From the NCBI RefSeq assembly GCF_000826545.1, contig NZ_CDME01000011.1:522001-586000 (forward strand): 64,000 nt of DNA, written 5' to 3'. The number at the start of each line of letters is the position of its first letter. Position 1 is the first letter of the stretch. Source of the DNA: Kibdelosporangium sp. MJ126-NF4. GTDB taxonomy: Bacteria > Actinomycetota > Actinomycetes > Mycobacteriales > Pseudonocardiaceae. Below the pieces are notes generated by a model. That model saw only the letters and a program-made list of their open reading frames with translations. It was not told where the DNA came from and did not search any database. The position numbers were made by a program, and so were the translations under genes. Shown here in pieces: positions 1-11,200 of this stretch.

Positions 1-124
1 ATTCCTCGATCAGGTACTGCCGCAGCGACTCGTGGGTCTGCTCGGCGTCCCACGGGCAGCCGCCCGGCGAGCGGAGACGGTCCATGACCGCCACCGCTTC
101 GAGCAGTTTCTCCCCCGGCGTCAC
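1..124 (-). CDS. mazG: MazG nucleoside triphosphate pyrophosphohydrolase, N-terminal 41 residues only
   Basis: Reading the minus strand from a GTG at 124 gives an open frame running off the window edge, with the MazG-typical stretch RLRSPGGCPWDAEQTHESL around residues 17-35 (the conserved CPWDxxQTHxSL signature). MazG hydrolyses NTPs and (p)ppGpp-related nucleotides as a house-cleaning enzyme. The GTG overlaps the TGA of the upstream lipoprotein gene (GTGA), so the two are translationally coupled. Linkage to mfd is the same as in mycobacteria (Rv1020-Rv1021). The catalytic EExxE helix lies outside the window. Confidence 0.9.
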   Translation of the reverse strand, partial: MTPGEKLLEAVAVMDRLRSPGGCPWDAEQTHESLRQYLIEE

Positions 125-1080
125 GGCTTCGGGGTCTTGACCTGCAGGAGCGAGCTGACCGTCGAGGCTTCCTCGCCGGAGAGGGCCTTCAGGGTGACCG
201 GGTCCCACGTGCCGAACCGCGGGTTCAGCTGGACGCCCGCCTGCTGGGCCACCGACACCAGCTGGGCCCTGCCGACCTGGGCGAGCTGCAGCGGCTCGAC
301 CGACGTGGGGTCGAAGTCCTGCGGCGGCTGCGCGGACTGCTTGCTCTTGAGGTAGAAGACGACGTAGCCGCCCTGCTCGCCGCCCAGCCGAGTGGCCACG
401 ACCGACCCGGCGGGCAGGGTGAACAGCGGCGACGCCGCGGCCTGCATCAGCTGCTGCGGGTCACGGGCCTTCGACGGGTCCTGGGTCTGGCCGATGATCG
501 CTTCCTGTGCCGGGTTCGGCGCCTCCTGCATCAGCTTGCCGGACTCGGCCGGGTTCGCCGCGACCTTCGCGGCCAGCTTGCGCGCGTCCTCGAGGTTCTG
601 CGGGAACGCGGCGTCGAAGGTGACGGCGGTGCGGCCGACCGAGCGGCCGCCCAGCTCGATCAGCGCCAGCCTGTTGCGGGCGATGTCCTTGGCCGGGAAG
701 GCGGCGTCCACGATCGACTGGAACGGGTCGCCCTGGGTGGCCTGCGGGCCGGTCAGGGTCGGGATCGCCTGCTCGACGAGCTCCTCGGGGATGGTGATGC
801 CCAGGCGCTGCATCGCCTGCCCGGTGATCTGGTGCAGCGCCTGCTCCGCGACGATGCCGCGGGAGATCTCGCCCAGCTTGCGCTGCTTGGCCTGCTCCTG
901 CGCGGCCTTGTTGGTGGCCAGCAGGTCGTTGAGCTTCTGCTGGACCTGGTCGACGGTGGACACCTGCACACCGCCGACGGTCAGCGCGACCTTGGGGTTT
1001 CCCTGTCCGGCACTGCATCCGGCCACGAGCAGGGTGGTCGCGGCGAGCATCCCGATTGAGCGGCGCATGGCAGTCGTCAC
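121..1080 (-). CDS. SurA N-terminal-like lipoprotein
   Basis: 319 residues with a lipoprotein signal: positive start, hydrophobic core, lipobox LVAGC with the acylated Cys at about 22. The mature part (VGGVQVSTVDQVQQKLNDLL, then helical segments rich in Q, A and L) resembles the N-terminal helical chaperone domain of SurA/PrsA-type foldases. I see no parvulin catalytic domain, so it is probably a chaperone-like lipoprotein rather than an active prolyl isomerase. It sits between mfd and mazG, 28 nt from the mfd stop, and overlaps mazG by 4 nt, suggesting one minus-strand operon mfd-lipoprotein-mazG. Mycobacteria carry an unrelated lipoprotein (LpqU) near this point. Confidence 0.8.
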   Translation of the reverse strand: MTTAMRRSIGMLAATTLLVAGCSAGQGNPKVALTVGGVQVSTVDQVQQKLNDLLATNKAAQEQAKQRKLGEISRGIVAEQALHQITGQAMQRLGITIPEELVEQAIPTLTGPQATQGDPFQSIVDAAFPAKDIARNRLALIELGGRSVGRTAVTFDAAFPQNLEDARKLAAKVAANPAESGKLMQEAPNPAQEAIIGQTQDPSKARDPQQLMQAAASPLFTLPAGSVVATRLGGEQGGYVVFYLKSKQSAQPPQDFDPTSVEPLQLAQVGRAQLVSVAQQAGVQLNPRFGTWDPVTLKALSGEEASTVSSLLQVKTPKP

Positions 1081-1108
1081 GGTGATTAGCCTCTCACAGC
1101 GGTTCGGT

Positions 1109-4100
1109 TCACCCGACTGGGGCCGGGGCGATCACCAGGCTGGCCAGGAAACCCGCACACCATGTGAGCAGCTCCTGGTCACGCAGCTGCGGCGCGCCGA
1201 TCCGGCCACCGGCGGGTCCCTCGGTCGGGCGCGGCACCGAGACGGTGTTGGTGACCGCTTTGTAGGTGGCCTTCGGGTGCAGCCGCTTGAGCCGCACGAT
1301 CTGGGAGTCACGCAGGTCCAGCGGAGCGAACCGGATGGACGAGCTCTGGGTGGCCACCTCGGTGACACCGTGCTCACGGCAGGTCTGACGGAAAGTGGCC
1401 ACCGCGAACAGCCGCTCGACCGGCAGCGGCGGCGCGCCGTAGCGGTCCTTGAGCTCCTCCAGCACGCCCGCGAGTTCGTCGGCGTCACGGGCCGCGGCGA
1501 TCTTGCGGTACGCCTCCAGCCGCAGCCGCTCACCCGGTACGTAGTCGTGCGGGATGTGCGCGTCGACCGGCAGGTCCACCCGGACGTCGGCGAGTTCCTC
1601 CTCGCCTTCCGGCACGTCCGCGCCCGCGTGCCTGCGGAACGCCTCGACGGCCTCGCCGACGAGCCGGACATAGAGGTCGAAGCCGACGCCCGCGATGTGC
1701 CCGGACTGCTCGGCGCCGAGGATGTTGCCCGCGCCGCGGATCTCCAGGTCCTTCATGGCCACCGCCATACCGGCGCCGAGCTCGGTGTTCTGCGCGATCG
1801 TGGCGAGCCGGTCGTGCGCGGTCTCGGTGAGCGGGGCCTCCGGCGGGTACAGGAAGTACGCGTAGCCGCGCTCACGGCCACGGCCGACGCGGCCGCGCAG
1901 CTGGTGCAGCTGGGCGAGGCCGAGCAGGTCACCGCGTTCGACGATCAGCGTGTTGGCGTTGGAGATGTCCAGTCCGGTCTCGACGATCGTGGTGGACACC
2001 AGCACGTCGTGCTCGCGTTCCCAGAAGCCCTGGATGATCTTCTCGAGGCGGTCCTCGTTCATCTGGCCGTGCGCGGTGACCACGCGCGCCTCGGGCACGA
2101 GCTCCCGCAGCCGCTTGGCCGCGCGTTCGATCGACGAGACCCGGTTGTGCACGAAGAACACCTGGCCGTCGCGCAGCAGCTCACGGCGGATCGCGGCACC
2201 CACCTGCTTCTCGTCGAAGCCGCCGACGTAGGTCAGGATCGGGTGCCGGTCCTCCGGCGGAGTCAGGATCGTGGACATCTCCCGGATGCCCGCCAGCGAC
2301 ATCTCCAGCGTGCGCGGGATCGGCGTCGCGGACATGGTCAGCACGTCCACGTGCGTGCGCAGCGCCTTGATGTGCTCCTTGTGTTCGACGCCGAAGCGCT
2401 GCTCCTCGTCGACGATCACCAGGCCGAGGTCCTTGTAGCGGATGCCGGTCTGCAGCAGCCGGTGCGTGCCGATCACGATGTCGACCTCGCCGTCAGCCAG
2501 GGCCGCGATGGTCTGCTCGGACTCCATCGCGTCGGTGAACCGCGACAGGCCCTTGACGACCACCGGGAACGACCGCATCCGCTCCACAAACGTGTTCAGG
2601 TGCTGCTGGGCCAGCAGGGTGGTCGGGACGAGCACGACGACCTGCTTGCCGTCCTGCACCGCCTTGAACGCCGCGCGCACGGCGATCTCGGTCTTGCCGT
2701 AGCCGACGTCACCGCAGATCACGCGGTCCATCGGGACACCGCGTTCCATGTCGGCCTTGACCTCGTTGATCGCGGCCATCTGGTCGACGGTCTCGGTGAA
2801 CGGGAACGCGTCCTCCAGTTCGCGCTGCCACGGCGTGTCCGGGCCGAACGGGTGCCCCGGCGCGGACTGGCGGGCCGCGTATAGCTGCACGAGCTCGGCC
2901 GCGATCTGCTTGACGGCCTTGCGCGCCTTGGCTTTGGTGTTCTTCCAGTCCGAGCCGCCGAGCTTGTTCAGCGTCGGCAGCTCGCCGCCGACGTAGCGGG
3001 AGACCTCGTCGAGCTGGTCGGTCGGCACGAACAGCCGGTCGCCCGGCTGGCCACGCTTGGAGGACGCGTACTCCAGCACGAGGTACTCCCGTGTCGCAGA
3101 GGCGCCCGCGGTGTCCTTGGTCGTGCGCTGGACCATCTCGATGTACTTGCCGATGCCGTGCTGCTCGTGCACCACGTAGTCGCCGGTCCTGAGCGCCAGC
3201 GGGTCGACGGCGTTGCGGCGGCGGGACGGCATCTTCGCCGACATGTCCTTTGTGGACGTCCCGTGCCGCCCGCCGGTCAGGTCGGTCTCGGTGAGCACGA
3301 CGAGCGCGGAGTCCGGCGCCATGAAGCCGTCCTCCAGCGCGCCACGCACGACCGTGACGACACCGGCCGCCGGGGCCTCGGTCAGCCCGTCGGCCGCGAA
3401 CCTGGCCGGGACCTCGGCCTCACCAAGCTGCTCGACCGCGCGCTGCGCCGTGCCGGTGCCAGGCACAACGAGGACAGCCGCTCCCCCGGCGGCGGTGTGC
3501 GCGCGCAGGTCGGTGAACGCGCGCTCGATGTCGCCGCGGTAGGAGTCGACTGGCTTGATACCGAGGGACAGCACGTCGTCGGCGCCGGTGAGCTGGCTGA
3601 GCGTCCACCACTTGCGGCCGGTGTCCCGCGCGTGCGTCACGATCTCGCCCAGCTCGCGGTACGCCGACGCGCCGAGGTCGATCGGCGCCTTGCCGCCGCT
3701 CGCGGCCACCATCCACGAGGCCTCGAGGAACTCCTGGCCGGTGCGGACCAGGTCGTGCGCCCGGGTGCGGATCTTCTCCGGGTCGATCACCAGCACGTGC
3801 GAGCCGACCGGCAGGACGTCGGTGAGCAGTTCGAGCTCACCGTCGCAGAGCACCGGGATCAGCGCCTCCATCCCCTCGACGGGGATACCGCCGGAGAGCT
3901 TGGTCAGCATCTCGGCCAGGTGCGCGTCGGACGCGTGGTCGGTCGCCAGGTCGGCCGCGCGGCGCTGCACCGCCTCGGTGAGCAGCAGCTCACGGCACGG
4001 CGACGCGGTCACCTCGGTGACCTTCGTCGGCAGCGAGCGCTGGTCGGCCACGGCGAACGGCCGGATCTCGCTGACCTCGTCGCCCCAGAACTCGACGCGG

Positions 4101-4681
4101 TACGGGTGCTCGGCGGTGGGCGGGAACAGGTCGAGGATACCGCCGCGCACCGCGAACTCGCCGCGCTTCTCGACCATGTCGACGCGGGTGTACGCGAGCA
4201 CGACGAGTCGCTCGATCAGTTCCTCGAAGTCCTGCTCCTCGCCGGTCTTGAGAAAGACGGGGGCGAGCTCGCCGAGACCGGGCGCCATCGGCTGGATCAG
4301 GCTGCGCACAGTCGAGACGATGACCTTGACCGGCGGACCGTCCGGGTGCGCGAGCTTGCGCAGCACGGACAGGCGTTGGGCGACCGTGTCGGCGCGCGGT
4401 GACAAACGTTCGTGCGGCAACGTCTCCCACGACGGGAACTCCGCAACCGCGTCTCTGCCGAGCAAATCCCGCAAGGCGGCCGTCAGATCGTCGGCCTCGC
4501 GCCCTGTCGCGGTGACAGCGAGGACCGTCGAGCGCGCGGCGAGCGTCGCGGCGACCACCGGGCGGACCGAGGGTGGGCCTTCGAGGTCGTAGACAAGTGC
4601 GTCGGCGGCTTCGGCGACAGCCGTGACCGCGGGATCAGCGGACAGGCCGGCCAACAGACCAGTCAGCGGAGCGTGAGACAC
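1109..4681 (-). CDS. mfd: Transcription-repair coupling factor Mfd
   Basis: About 1190 residues, the usual Mfd length. Mfd dislodges RNA polymerase stalled at lesions and recruits UvrA. Visible in order: the UvrB-like N-terminal region ([20 protein letters not shown]), the RNA-polymerase interaction domain around [12 protein letters not shown], translocase Walker [14 protein letters not shown] box (VDEEQRFG), the motif VI/TRG region [19 protein letters not shown], and the C-terminal D7 domain. The open frame extends upstream to 4876, but I chose GTG 4681 because AAGGGGAA lies about 6 nt upstream and the protein then starts at [10 protein letters not shown], in line with family length. Confidence 0.97.
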   Translation of the reverse strand: MSHAPLTGLLAGLSADPAVTAVAEAADALVYDLEGPPSVRPVVAATLAARSTVLAVTATGREADDLTAALRDLLGRDAVAEFPSWETLPHERLSPRADTVAQRLSVLRKLAHPDGPPVKVIVSTVRSLIQPMAPGLGELAPVFLKTGEEQDFEELIERLVVLAYTRVDMVEKRGEFAVRGGILDLFPPTAEHPYRVEFWGDEVSEIRPFAVADQRSLPTKVTEVTASPCRELLLTEAVQRRAADLATDHASDAHLAEMLTKLSGGIPVEGMEALIPVLCDGELELLTDVLPVGSHVLVIDPEKIRTRAHDLVRTGQEFLEASWMVAASGGKAPIDLGASAYRELGEIVTHARDTGRKWWTLSQLTGADDVLSLGIKPVDSYRGDIERAFTDLRAHTAAGGAAVLVVPGTGTAQRAVEQLGEAEVPARFAADGLTEAPAAGVVTVVRGALEDGFMAPDSALVVLTETDLTGGRHGTSTKDMSAKMPSRRRNAVDPLALRTGDYVVHEQHGIGKYIEMVQRTTKDTAGASATREYLVLEYASSKRGQPGDRLFVPTDQLDEVSRYVGGELPTLNKLGGSDWKNTKAKARKAVKQIAAELVQLYAARQSAPGHPFGPDTPWQRELEDAFPFTETVDQMAAINEVKADMERGVPMDRVICGDVGYGKTEIAVRAAFKAVQDGKQVVVLVPTTLLAQQHLNTFVERMRSFPVVVKGLSRFTDAMESEQTIAALADGEVDIVIGTHRLLQTGIRYKDLGLVIVDEEQRFGVEHKEHIKALRTHVDVLTMSATPIPRTLEMSLAGIREMSTILTPPEDRHPILTYVGGFDEKQVGAAIRRELLRDGQVFFVHNRVSSIERAAKRLRELVPEARVVTAHGQMNEDRLEKIIQGFWEREHDVLVSTTIVETGLDISNANTLIVERGDLLGLAQLHQLRGRVGRGRERGYAYFLYPPEAPLTETAHDRLATIAQNTELGAGMAVAMKDLEIRGAGNILGAEQSGHIAGVGFDLYVRLVGEAVEAFRRHAGADVPEGEEELADVRVDLPVDAHIPHDYVPGERLRLEAYRKIAAARDADELAGVLEELKDRYGAPPLPVERLFAVATFRQTCREHGVTEVATQSSSIRFAPLDLRDSQIVRLKRLHPKATYKAVTNTVSVPRPTEGPAGGRIGAPQLRDQELLTWCAGFLASLVIAPAPVG

Positions 4682-4891
4682 GGAAGTTCCCCTTGCCGAA
4701 GAGTCGGACCCGACAAGCTTACGTCCGCCCACCGACAGTGCTGATTGTGCTCGCTCCAGATGGCTGGGAGCGCACCCACAAAAGCGGCCTTGGCCAGGCG
4801 TTTCGCCGAGATCGTTCAGGCATTGTGAACACTTTTCGGACAGGTGGCCCACGACGAAAGTAGGTACCTGTAACACTGTGACTCAGCCCTC

Positions 4892-4919
4892 TTGTGACCG
4901 TCTTGATCACTGCTAACTT
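4892..4919 (+). promoter_or_regulatory. Candidate housekeeping-type promoter
   Basis: TTGTGA at 4892-4897 and TAACTT at 4914-4919 with a 16-nt spacer, ending 40 nt before the GTG of the first secreted-protein gene. It fits a sigma-70-like promoter for the block that follows. No transcript evidence is available. Confidence 0.4.
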
Positions 4920-4959
4920 TCAACTCGGGTGAGGGCCCGACGACTGGGGGTTTCAAGAG

Positions 4960-6030
4960 GTGAAGCGGGTCTTACTTTGTGCTGCCTGCGTGATGGCAGC
5001 CTTCTCGGTGACGGCACCTGTCGCGGCCTACGGCGCGCCAGCGGTCACCGTCAACGCCGACCAGCCGCCGTCCGAAAGCGACTGGCAGTGGGTCGAATCG
5101 TTGTCGCTGTACCACCCGTACGCCACGGTTCGCATGGCGGCGTGGGACGTGCGCACAAGCAGTGACAAGCCTGCGGCCTACGCGTACTTCTCGAAGAAGG
5201 ACGGCGGCTACGACTTCGCCCGCAAGCTGGGCGAGCAGCGCAAGCAGCAGAACTTGTACTTCATCCAGCGGGTCTACGACACCACGACGACGGAGTACTC
5301 GCCCGAGGTGCACAGCGAGGCGGGACGGTTGCTCGGCTCCGGCGTGCCGGATTCCGAGCGGGAGGCGTTCGTCCAGTACGGCTACGCGGCGGCGAAGGCG
5401 CGTGACCGGTCGTATCGCGACGAGCTCGCGGCGCAGAAGCAGGCGCTGGTACAGCGCGACCGGGACTTCGTCCGCACACTCGCGGGCAGCGACCCGGGCG
5501 AGCAGGTGCGGCAGGTGGCCGCGTACGCGGTCCGCGAGGGCGCGACCGACGACGACCTGGTCGAGTTCTTCGCGTTCAGCTGGTCGCTGGGTGCGCGGAT
5601 GGACATCGAGGCGACCAGGGTGCGGCACGCGAACAACACCATGAAGTGGCGGGCCACGATCACCCAGCTGATCGCCGACGCCCAACTGGCCGAGAAGACG
5701 GCGCTGGAGGCGTCCGAGGAAGCCAAGGAGCAGGCCAAGTCCGCGGCTGCCCGCGCGTGGCAGCAGGTCGGCGAGCAGACGCAGCCCGCGCGGTCGAGCT
5801 GGTCCCAGGCACAGGAGTTCGCGCAGCAGCAGGCACAGAACTGGCACGCCGTGCTGGAGGCCGCACAGGCGGCGCAGGGCCCCAACTGGTCGTCGATCAT
5901 CGATCCCGCGAAAACCACCATCAACGCGTGGGAGACCGAGAAGACCGTCGCGTCCCAGCAGACCACGTACTGGAACGGGTTGCTGCAGCAGGCGATCGAC
6001 GGCGAAACGCGAGTCAAGAACTCTCTCTGA
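4960..6030 (+). CDS. Secreted ALF-repeat protein
   Basis: 356 residues. The first 25 or so form a signal peptide (KRVLLCAACVMAAFSVTAPV then AAYGA), so the protein is exported. The middle contains ALF-type helical repeats (short repeats of unknown function in actinobacterial secreted proteins), for example around SGVPDSEREAFVQYGYAAA and AAYAVREGATDDDLVEFF. The C-terminal third is Ala/Gln/Glu-rich helix. It has no recognisable enzyme domain. The start is GTG 4960, with GGGGG at 4946-4950 as a weak ribosome site. It is the first of three same-strand secreted proteins of related design, so it may be an accessory or orphan carrier of the toxin locus downstream. Confidence 0.8.
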   Translation: MKRVLLCAACVMAAFSVTAPVAAYGAPAVTVNADQPPSESDWQWVESLSLYHPYATVRMAAWDVRTSSDKPAAYAYFSKKDGGYDFARKLGEQRKQQNLYFIQRVYDTTTTEYSPEVHSEAGRLLGSGVPDSEREAFVQYGYAAAKARDRSYRDELAAQKQALVQRDRDFVRTLAGSDPGEQVRQVAAYAVREGATDDDLVEFFAFSWSLGARMDIEATRVRHANNTMKWRATITQLIADAQLAEKTALEASEEAKEQAKSAAARAWQQVGEQTQPARSSWSQAQEFAQQQAQNWHAVLEAAQAAQGPNWSSIIDPAKTTINAWETEKTVASQQTTYWNGLLQQAIDGETRVKNSL

Positions 6031-6090
6031 GAAGCACCGGGGCATCCGTTGTGAAACGGCTGCTTTGCCATGCCCAAAAAAGGAAACCGA

Positions 6091-8205
6091 ATGCGAAGAA
6101 CAGCTATCCACAGTAGACGGCTGGCGCGTGGCGCTGCCGTCGCCGCGCTCGTCACCGGCCTGATGGCCCCGGTGGTCGCGCACGCCGGACCGCCACTCCC
6201 GCCGACGTCGAGCGCACCGGCGCCGCAGTCACCGCCGATCCCGCAGCAGACGCCGGAACCCGGCGCGACCGAGCTGCCCGAGGCGACGCAGGACGAGAAG
6301 TACAAGGCTCTCCAGGAGATCGAGAAGCAGGGCGACGACCTGCCGTCGTGGCTGGGGCTGTCGGACCCGAACTTCGTCTTCCGCGTCTACGACAAGGTCG
6401 ACCCGGACAGGTTCCCGCTGACCAAGGGCGAGGCCTACCGGGTGTACAAGGTCGTGGTCGGCAAGCCGGACGCACCGGACGCGACCGCGTTCATCCGCAC
6501 TGGAATCAAGGACTTCGCCGCTCGCGACCGCATCGCGTACGCCGGTCGCCAGGAAGATGCCCACAGGGCGTACGAGGCCCGCAAGAAGGGCGCCATCTAC
6601 GCGGAACTCACCTTCGACGAAACGATTCTGCGCGGCACCGACCAGAACTTCGTCTACCAGGTGGCGAGGCAGGGCAAGGGACCGAAGCTGAGGGACGGCG
6701 CCGCGGCCGCCTGGGGCGGTGACGCCGCCGCGTGGACGACGTTCATCAACACCACGCTCTACACCCTGCACCACCAGGACCAGGACGACGCGATCGCGAA
6801 GGCCGAAAAGGAGGGCCAGGAGGCGGGCGACAGGCTCAAAGCCGTCCTCGACAAGAAGAACGCCGCCGCCACGGTGGGCATCTCCAGGCCGGAGAACGAC
6901 GCCTTGTGGCAGATGACGAACGACAACTTCATCCGCACGCTGCTGGCCACGCCGGAGCTGGCGGACCCGCGGCACGCCGAGGTGCGCAAGGCCGCGGAGG
7001 TCGCCAACCTCAGCACGAACCCGGCCGACTGGAAGGCGTTCATCGAGACCGGTCTGGCCGCGGCCGACAAGCGCGACGCCGAGCGCGATCGGCAGCAACG
7101 CGAAAACGCCGACCGCGACAAGGTCCGTGTGATCAGGGCGAAGGCCGATAATCTCCGCGTCCGCCCACGTCTGGTCGCCGCGGCGGACAAGGCGCTGGCG
7201 GGCACGCACGCCGATGTCCTGACGTTCCTGTCGGACACGCAGTACAACGTGCTGAACCAGTCGCTGATGGCGGTCACGCCAGGAGTCAGGAACTGGCACG
7301 TGCAGTCCGGCGGCGGCAAGACGATGATCACCGCCGGAAACCAGAGCACCACGGCGGCCGACTCGCTGATCGGCGACGTGACCTGGAAGGTCGTCGACGG
7401 TCTCGCCGATCCCACCTGCGTCTCGTTCGAGTCCGGCACTCGTGTCGGCAGCTACCTGATGCTGCAGCCGATGCAGGTGATGCTGAAGGCCAACGACGGC
7501 AGCGACGCGTTCAAGGTGGCCGCCACCTGGTGCCCGAAGCCGGGCAAGGCCGGGTTCGGCGTCACGCTGGAGTCCAAGTCGTACCCCGGCCGGTTCCTGC
7601 GGCACTGGAGCACGCAGGTGTGGGCGGCCAACGCGACCGGCGAGTACGTCATCGACACCCCGGACCGCTTCAACGAGGACGCCACGTTCTCCGTCGACGT
7701 CCCCGACCCGATGGTCCTCACCCAGATCATGAACCGCTGGTTCAACGACGACAACTGGCGTCTGTTCATCGGCAGTCCGATGAACACCGGTGAGGTGCTT
7801 GTCGACGGCATCCGCTACCGCGACTTCGCCAACAGCAACCGCGCGTACTGGAGCCAGGCCTACGGCGTGCACAACGTGTGGGCACACATCCGGACCAAGT
7901 ACCTGGAGCTCGGCGGCCACAAGTTCAAGCTGCCGATCCAGGACTCGTACGGCACACCGGACCAGCGCGGCGTCTACAGCCATTTCGCCGACGGCATCTC
8001 GATCTACTGGACGCAGACGACCGGCGCACACCTGATCTACGGCTCGATCCGCGCGAAGTGGGAGTCGCTCGGCTGGGAGAAGTCGTACCTCGGCTACCCG
8101 ACCACCGACGAGGAGCAGGTCGGCTCGCTGCGCCGAAGCACGTTCGAGCACGGCTACATCTGGCACGACCCGTCCACCGGCAACACCTGGGACGCCAAAT
8201 CCTGA
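6091..8205 (+). CDS. Secreted ALF-repeat protein with AbfB and LGFP wall-binding modules
   Basis: About 704 residues. Signal peptide to about residue 31 (cleavage near VVAHAG), then a Pro-rich linker to about 58. ALF-type helical repeats follow at about 60-380. At about 442-533 is an AbfB-like beta-trefoil (CVSFESGTRVGSYL, later SKSYPGRFLRHW), a fold that binds arabinofuranose chains. At about 566-701 are LGFP-type repeats (AYWSQAYGVHNVWAHI, IYWTQTTGAHLIYGSI, LGYPTTDEE), found in mycolata/actinobacterial wall proteins. ATG 6091 is preferred over ATG 6070 because AAGGA sits 6 nt before it. I infer anchoring to wall arabinogalactan. No catalytic site was seen. Confidence 0.82.
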   Translation: MRRTAIHSRRLARGAAVAALVTGLMAPVVAHAGPPLPPTSSAPAPQSPPIPQQTPEPGATELPEATQDEKYKALQEIEKQGDDLPSWLGLSDPNFVFRVYDKVDPDRFPLTKGEAYRVYKVVVGKPDAPDATAFIRTGIKDFAARDRIAYAGRQEDAHRAYEARKKGAIYAELTFDETILRGTDQNFVYQVARQGKGPKLRDGAAAAWGGDAAAWTTFINTTLYTLHHQDQDDAIAKAEKEGQEAGDRLKAVLDKKNAAATVGISRPENDALWQMTNDNFIRTLLATPELADPRHAEVRKAAEVANLSTNPADWKAFIETGLAAADKRDAERDRQQRENADRDKVRVIRAKADNLRVRPRLVAAADKALAGTHADVLTFLSDTQYNVLNQSLMAVTPGVRNWHVQSGGGKTMITAGNQSTTAADSLIGDVTWKVVDGLADPTCVSFESGTRVGSYLMLQPMQVMLKANDGSDAFKVAATWCPKPGKAGFGVTLESKSYPGRFLRHWSTQVWAANATGEYVIDTPDRFNEDATFSVDVPDPMVLTQIMNRWFNDDNWRLFIGSPMNTGEVLVDGIRYRDFANSNRAYWSQAYGVHNVWAHIRTKYLELGGHKFKLPIQDSYGTPDQRGVYSHFADGISIYWTQTTGAHLIYGSIRAKWESLGWEKSYLGYPTTDEEQVGSLRRSTFEHGYIWHDPSTGNTWDAKS

Positions 8206-8214
8206 CCTCCACAG

Positions 8215-8262
8215 CCTCGTGAGTGTTTCGGCCGGTTCTAACCGGCCAAAACACTCACGAGG
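8215..8262. repeat. Dispersed palindrome, family 1 copy A
   Basis: A 23-bp stem (arms 8215-8237 and 8240-8262, one mismatch) with a 2-nt apex CT. The outer arm reads CCTCGTGAGTGTTT and the inner arm GGCCGGTT. It begins 9 nt after the stop of the preceding gene. Near-identical hairpins occur at 36269 and 53431. It can act as a factor-independent-type terminator or an mRNA-stabilising hairpin, although no long U tract follows (only CTTTTCCTTT). Confidence 0.85.
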
Positions 8263-8284
8263 CTTTTCCTTTCAGGAGACGTGT

Positions 8285-11200
8285 ATGCGACTCATCCGAA
8301 GAGCAGTGGTGGCGTCGATGACGCTCGCCTTGTTCGCGGGGCTCGTACATCCCGCGACCGCTGCACCGGTTCAGGCCTCGGCCACCGCCGAGGATCCGCC
8401 ACCGCGGCCGATGCCGCCCGATCCGTACAAGGAATGGGACGGCAAGACGGGCGTCCCGGACACCGGTGACCCGCGGATGCGCGACCTGGTCGCGGACATC
8501 GCCGAACTCGACGAGGACGTCGAGGTCCGCGACGCGGCGAAGGACGCGCTGGCCAAGGGCACCCCGGGGATCAAGGCGTTCATTCCCGGCGGCCAGAACA
8601 CGGCCAGGCAGCAGGCCAAGGAGCGCAAAGAACTGGAGGACAAGAACAACCGGACAACGATCGAGGCGCTGCGCGGCAGGAGCGGCCCGTACCTGCAGGC
8701 GGAAGTGGAGCGTGTCCTCGCGGCCGATCCCCTTGCCCGCAAACAGTTCGTCATCTACGGCAAGGCGATCGCCGAACAGCGCGACGCGGCGACGGTGCAG
8801 AGCGCCAAGGACCGTGCGGCACAGAACCGCGCCAGGGTGCAGATGCTCGTCACCGTGGGCGGGCCGGAGATCAGGCGCACCGCGAAGGCCGCGTTGGACG
8901 CCGGTGACGCCGCGATCGAGCAGTACCTCGCCAAGGGGTACCTGGAGGCGGCCAAGACGGACGCCGCCACCCGCGAGCAGTTCATCAAGGACGAGGAAGA
9001 CAGGCAGCGGGCCGCCGAGGCACTCTCGGACCTGGCGAAGCGCTCGGCACGGGCGAACGAGGCCCGCAAGATCCTGATGGTGGAGCACGGAAACGGCATC
9101 CGTGCGCTGCAGCGGTCGGCCAACGCCATGATCCTGGCGGGCAACGAGGCCCGTAAGGCCGAGCAGATCCTGGCCGCGAACAACGCGAGCGGCCAGCACC
9201 CGTTGGACGCGTTCAACGGGGTCAAGGCCGAGGTCGCCCGTCAGCTGTCGAACGCGAAATCGGCGGCGAGCGACGCGAACATCGCGGCGGGCAAGGCGAA
9301 GGTCCAGGCAGACGTGCTGGTCGAGGTCCAACTGCCGTATGGCACGCAGTGGGCCCAGATGGCCTACGGCATGGCACAGGCCGCGAAGGCGGCGACGTCG
9401 GCAGTCGAGACCGCGTCACACTCGACCGACGCGGCGGCGTACACCGACCAGGCCAAGAACGCACAGGAAAAGGCGGAACGGCACGCCGAGCAGGCCAAGA
9501 AGTGGGGTGCGCACGCCAAGGCACACGCCGACGCGGCGGCCAACCTTGCCGATGCGGCACGTGTGCAGATGGACGCGGCCAAGGACGCGGCTGCCCGCAC
9601 GAAGACCGCACGCCAGGCCGCCGAACAGGCCAGGGACGAGGCGTGGGCGGGAGCCAAGCGGACCCGTGAGCAGCGGCTCGAAGCCGAGAAGCAGGCGGGT
9701 ATCGCCGCGGAGCAGCGGAAGATCGCCGAGCGGGAACGCGCCAACGCGGCACAGCACCGGCAGACCGCCGAGCAGCAGGCAGCGGTGGCGCACTCGATGC
9801 GTGGCGAGGCCGAGCGGCAGGCAGGCATCGCGTACAACGCTCTCCAAGGCGCGCTGACAGCGGAGGGAGCGGCTAATACCGCACTGAGCAACGCCATCAC
9901 GGAGGACGGCAAGGCCAGCGCGGCACGCGACAAGGCGTACGCGTTGGAACGCGAGCAGCGCGCGGCTGAAGCCAAAGTAGCGGCGTTGGACGCGGCCGTA
10001 GCGGCAGCGAAGACCAACGACGAGAAGAACGCCGCGCAGAGCGCGGCCAACCAGGCACGCGGTGAAGCCAACACGGCCGCGTCCGCTGCCGCCAGTGCCC
10101 GCAACGCCGCCAACATCGCCACCGGCGCGGCGGCCGCAGCACGTGGTGCGGCAACGGAAGCCACCCGCGCGGCTGCTCGTGCCCGTGCGGCCGCACAGGC
10201 AGCGGAGGCAGCGGCGAAGAACGCGGACCTTGCGGCGTCCAGGGCCGAATCCGAGGCAGCGGCCACCCACCATGCGGCGCAGCGGGCGAACGCGGCGGCG
10301 ACGGAGGCGACGCACCAGGAAGCCAGGGCGTCCGAGGCGGCGCAGAGCGCGGTGAGCCTGGCCAACCAGGCGGCGAACGAGGCGATGCAGTCGCTGATGG
10401 CCGCCGATCGCACCAAGGCCGAGTCGGAAGCAGCCGCACAGGAAGCGGTTTCCGCTGCGACACAGGCAAGTCTGGCGGTGCAGGCGTCGACGGCGGCGAA
10501 GGCGTCATCCGCGGCGACCATCGAACCGGCCAACACAGCGATCACCGTCGTGGCCCCGTTCACCGGCCAGGACATCGACGCGGACTTCGTGATCCTGGTC
10601 GCCGAGCAGGCAAAGAAGGTCGGCGCGGAGCAAGCGGCAGCGGCGAACACGTTCGCCAACCAGGCGCTCGAAGCGGCCAAGGCGGCCAGGAAGGCGGCAA
10701 ACGAGGCAAAGGACGAGGTCAAGCCCGCGTACGAGGCAGCCGCGAAGGCCGCCGAGTCCGCAGCGGACGCAGCACGTTCCGCGGCCGAGGCACAGAAAGC
10801 GGCGGCAGAGGCAGCAGCCGACGGCGCAGCGGCACGGGAAGCGGCGGCCAGCGCGAACCAGGCCGACGCCCAAGCCCGTGAAGACGCACGGATAGCACGG
10901 CAAGCGGCCAACCAGGCAGCCAACGACGCCGCGCTCGCCGGAAAGTCGGCGGCAGCGGCAGAGAAGGACGCGTCCGCCGCACGAGAAGCCGCCACCCAGG
11001 CGGAAATCGACGCGTCAGCGGCACGAGAAGCCGCGACAAAGGCCGAAGGCTATGCCGCACTGGCCAAGACCGCGGCTGACAACGCCCAGGCGGCTGCCGA
11101 CGCAGCGGCGAAACTGGCGGAGCACGCCTACGAGCAGGCCGTGGACGCGGGCAAGGCAGCCGACCGCGCCGAGGAACAGGCACGCCAGGCCGAAATCCAG

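Noticed and set aside
392..2884. 830-residue open frame on the plus strand opposite mfd
   Set aside because: It lies antisense to clearly homologous mfd and the lipoprotein gene, has low-complexity Arg/Leu/Val/Asp composition and no domain. It is a shadow frame produced by high GC.
8219..8284. N-terminal extension of the toxin-like protein starting in the palindrome
   Set aside because: The extension is encoded by the hairpin itself. ATG 8285 has a good ribosome site and begins a standard signal peptide.
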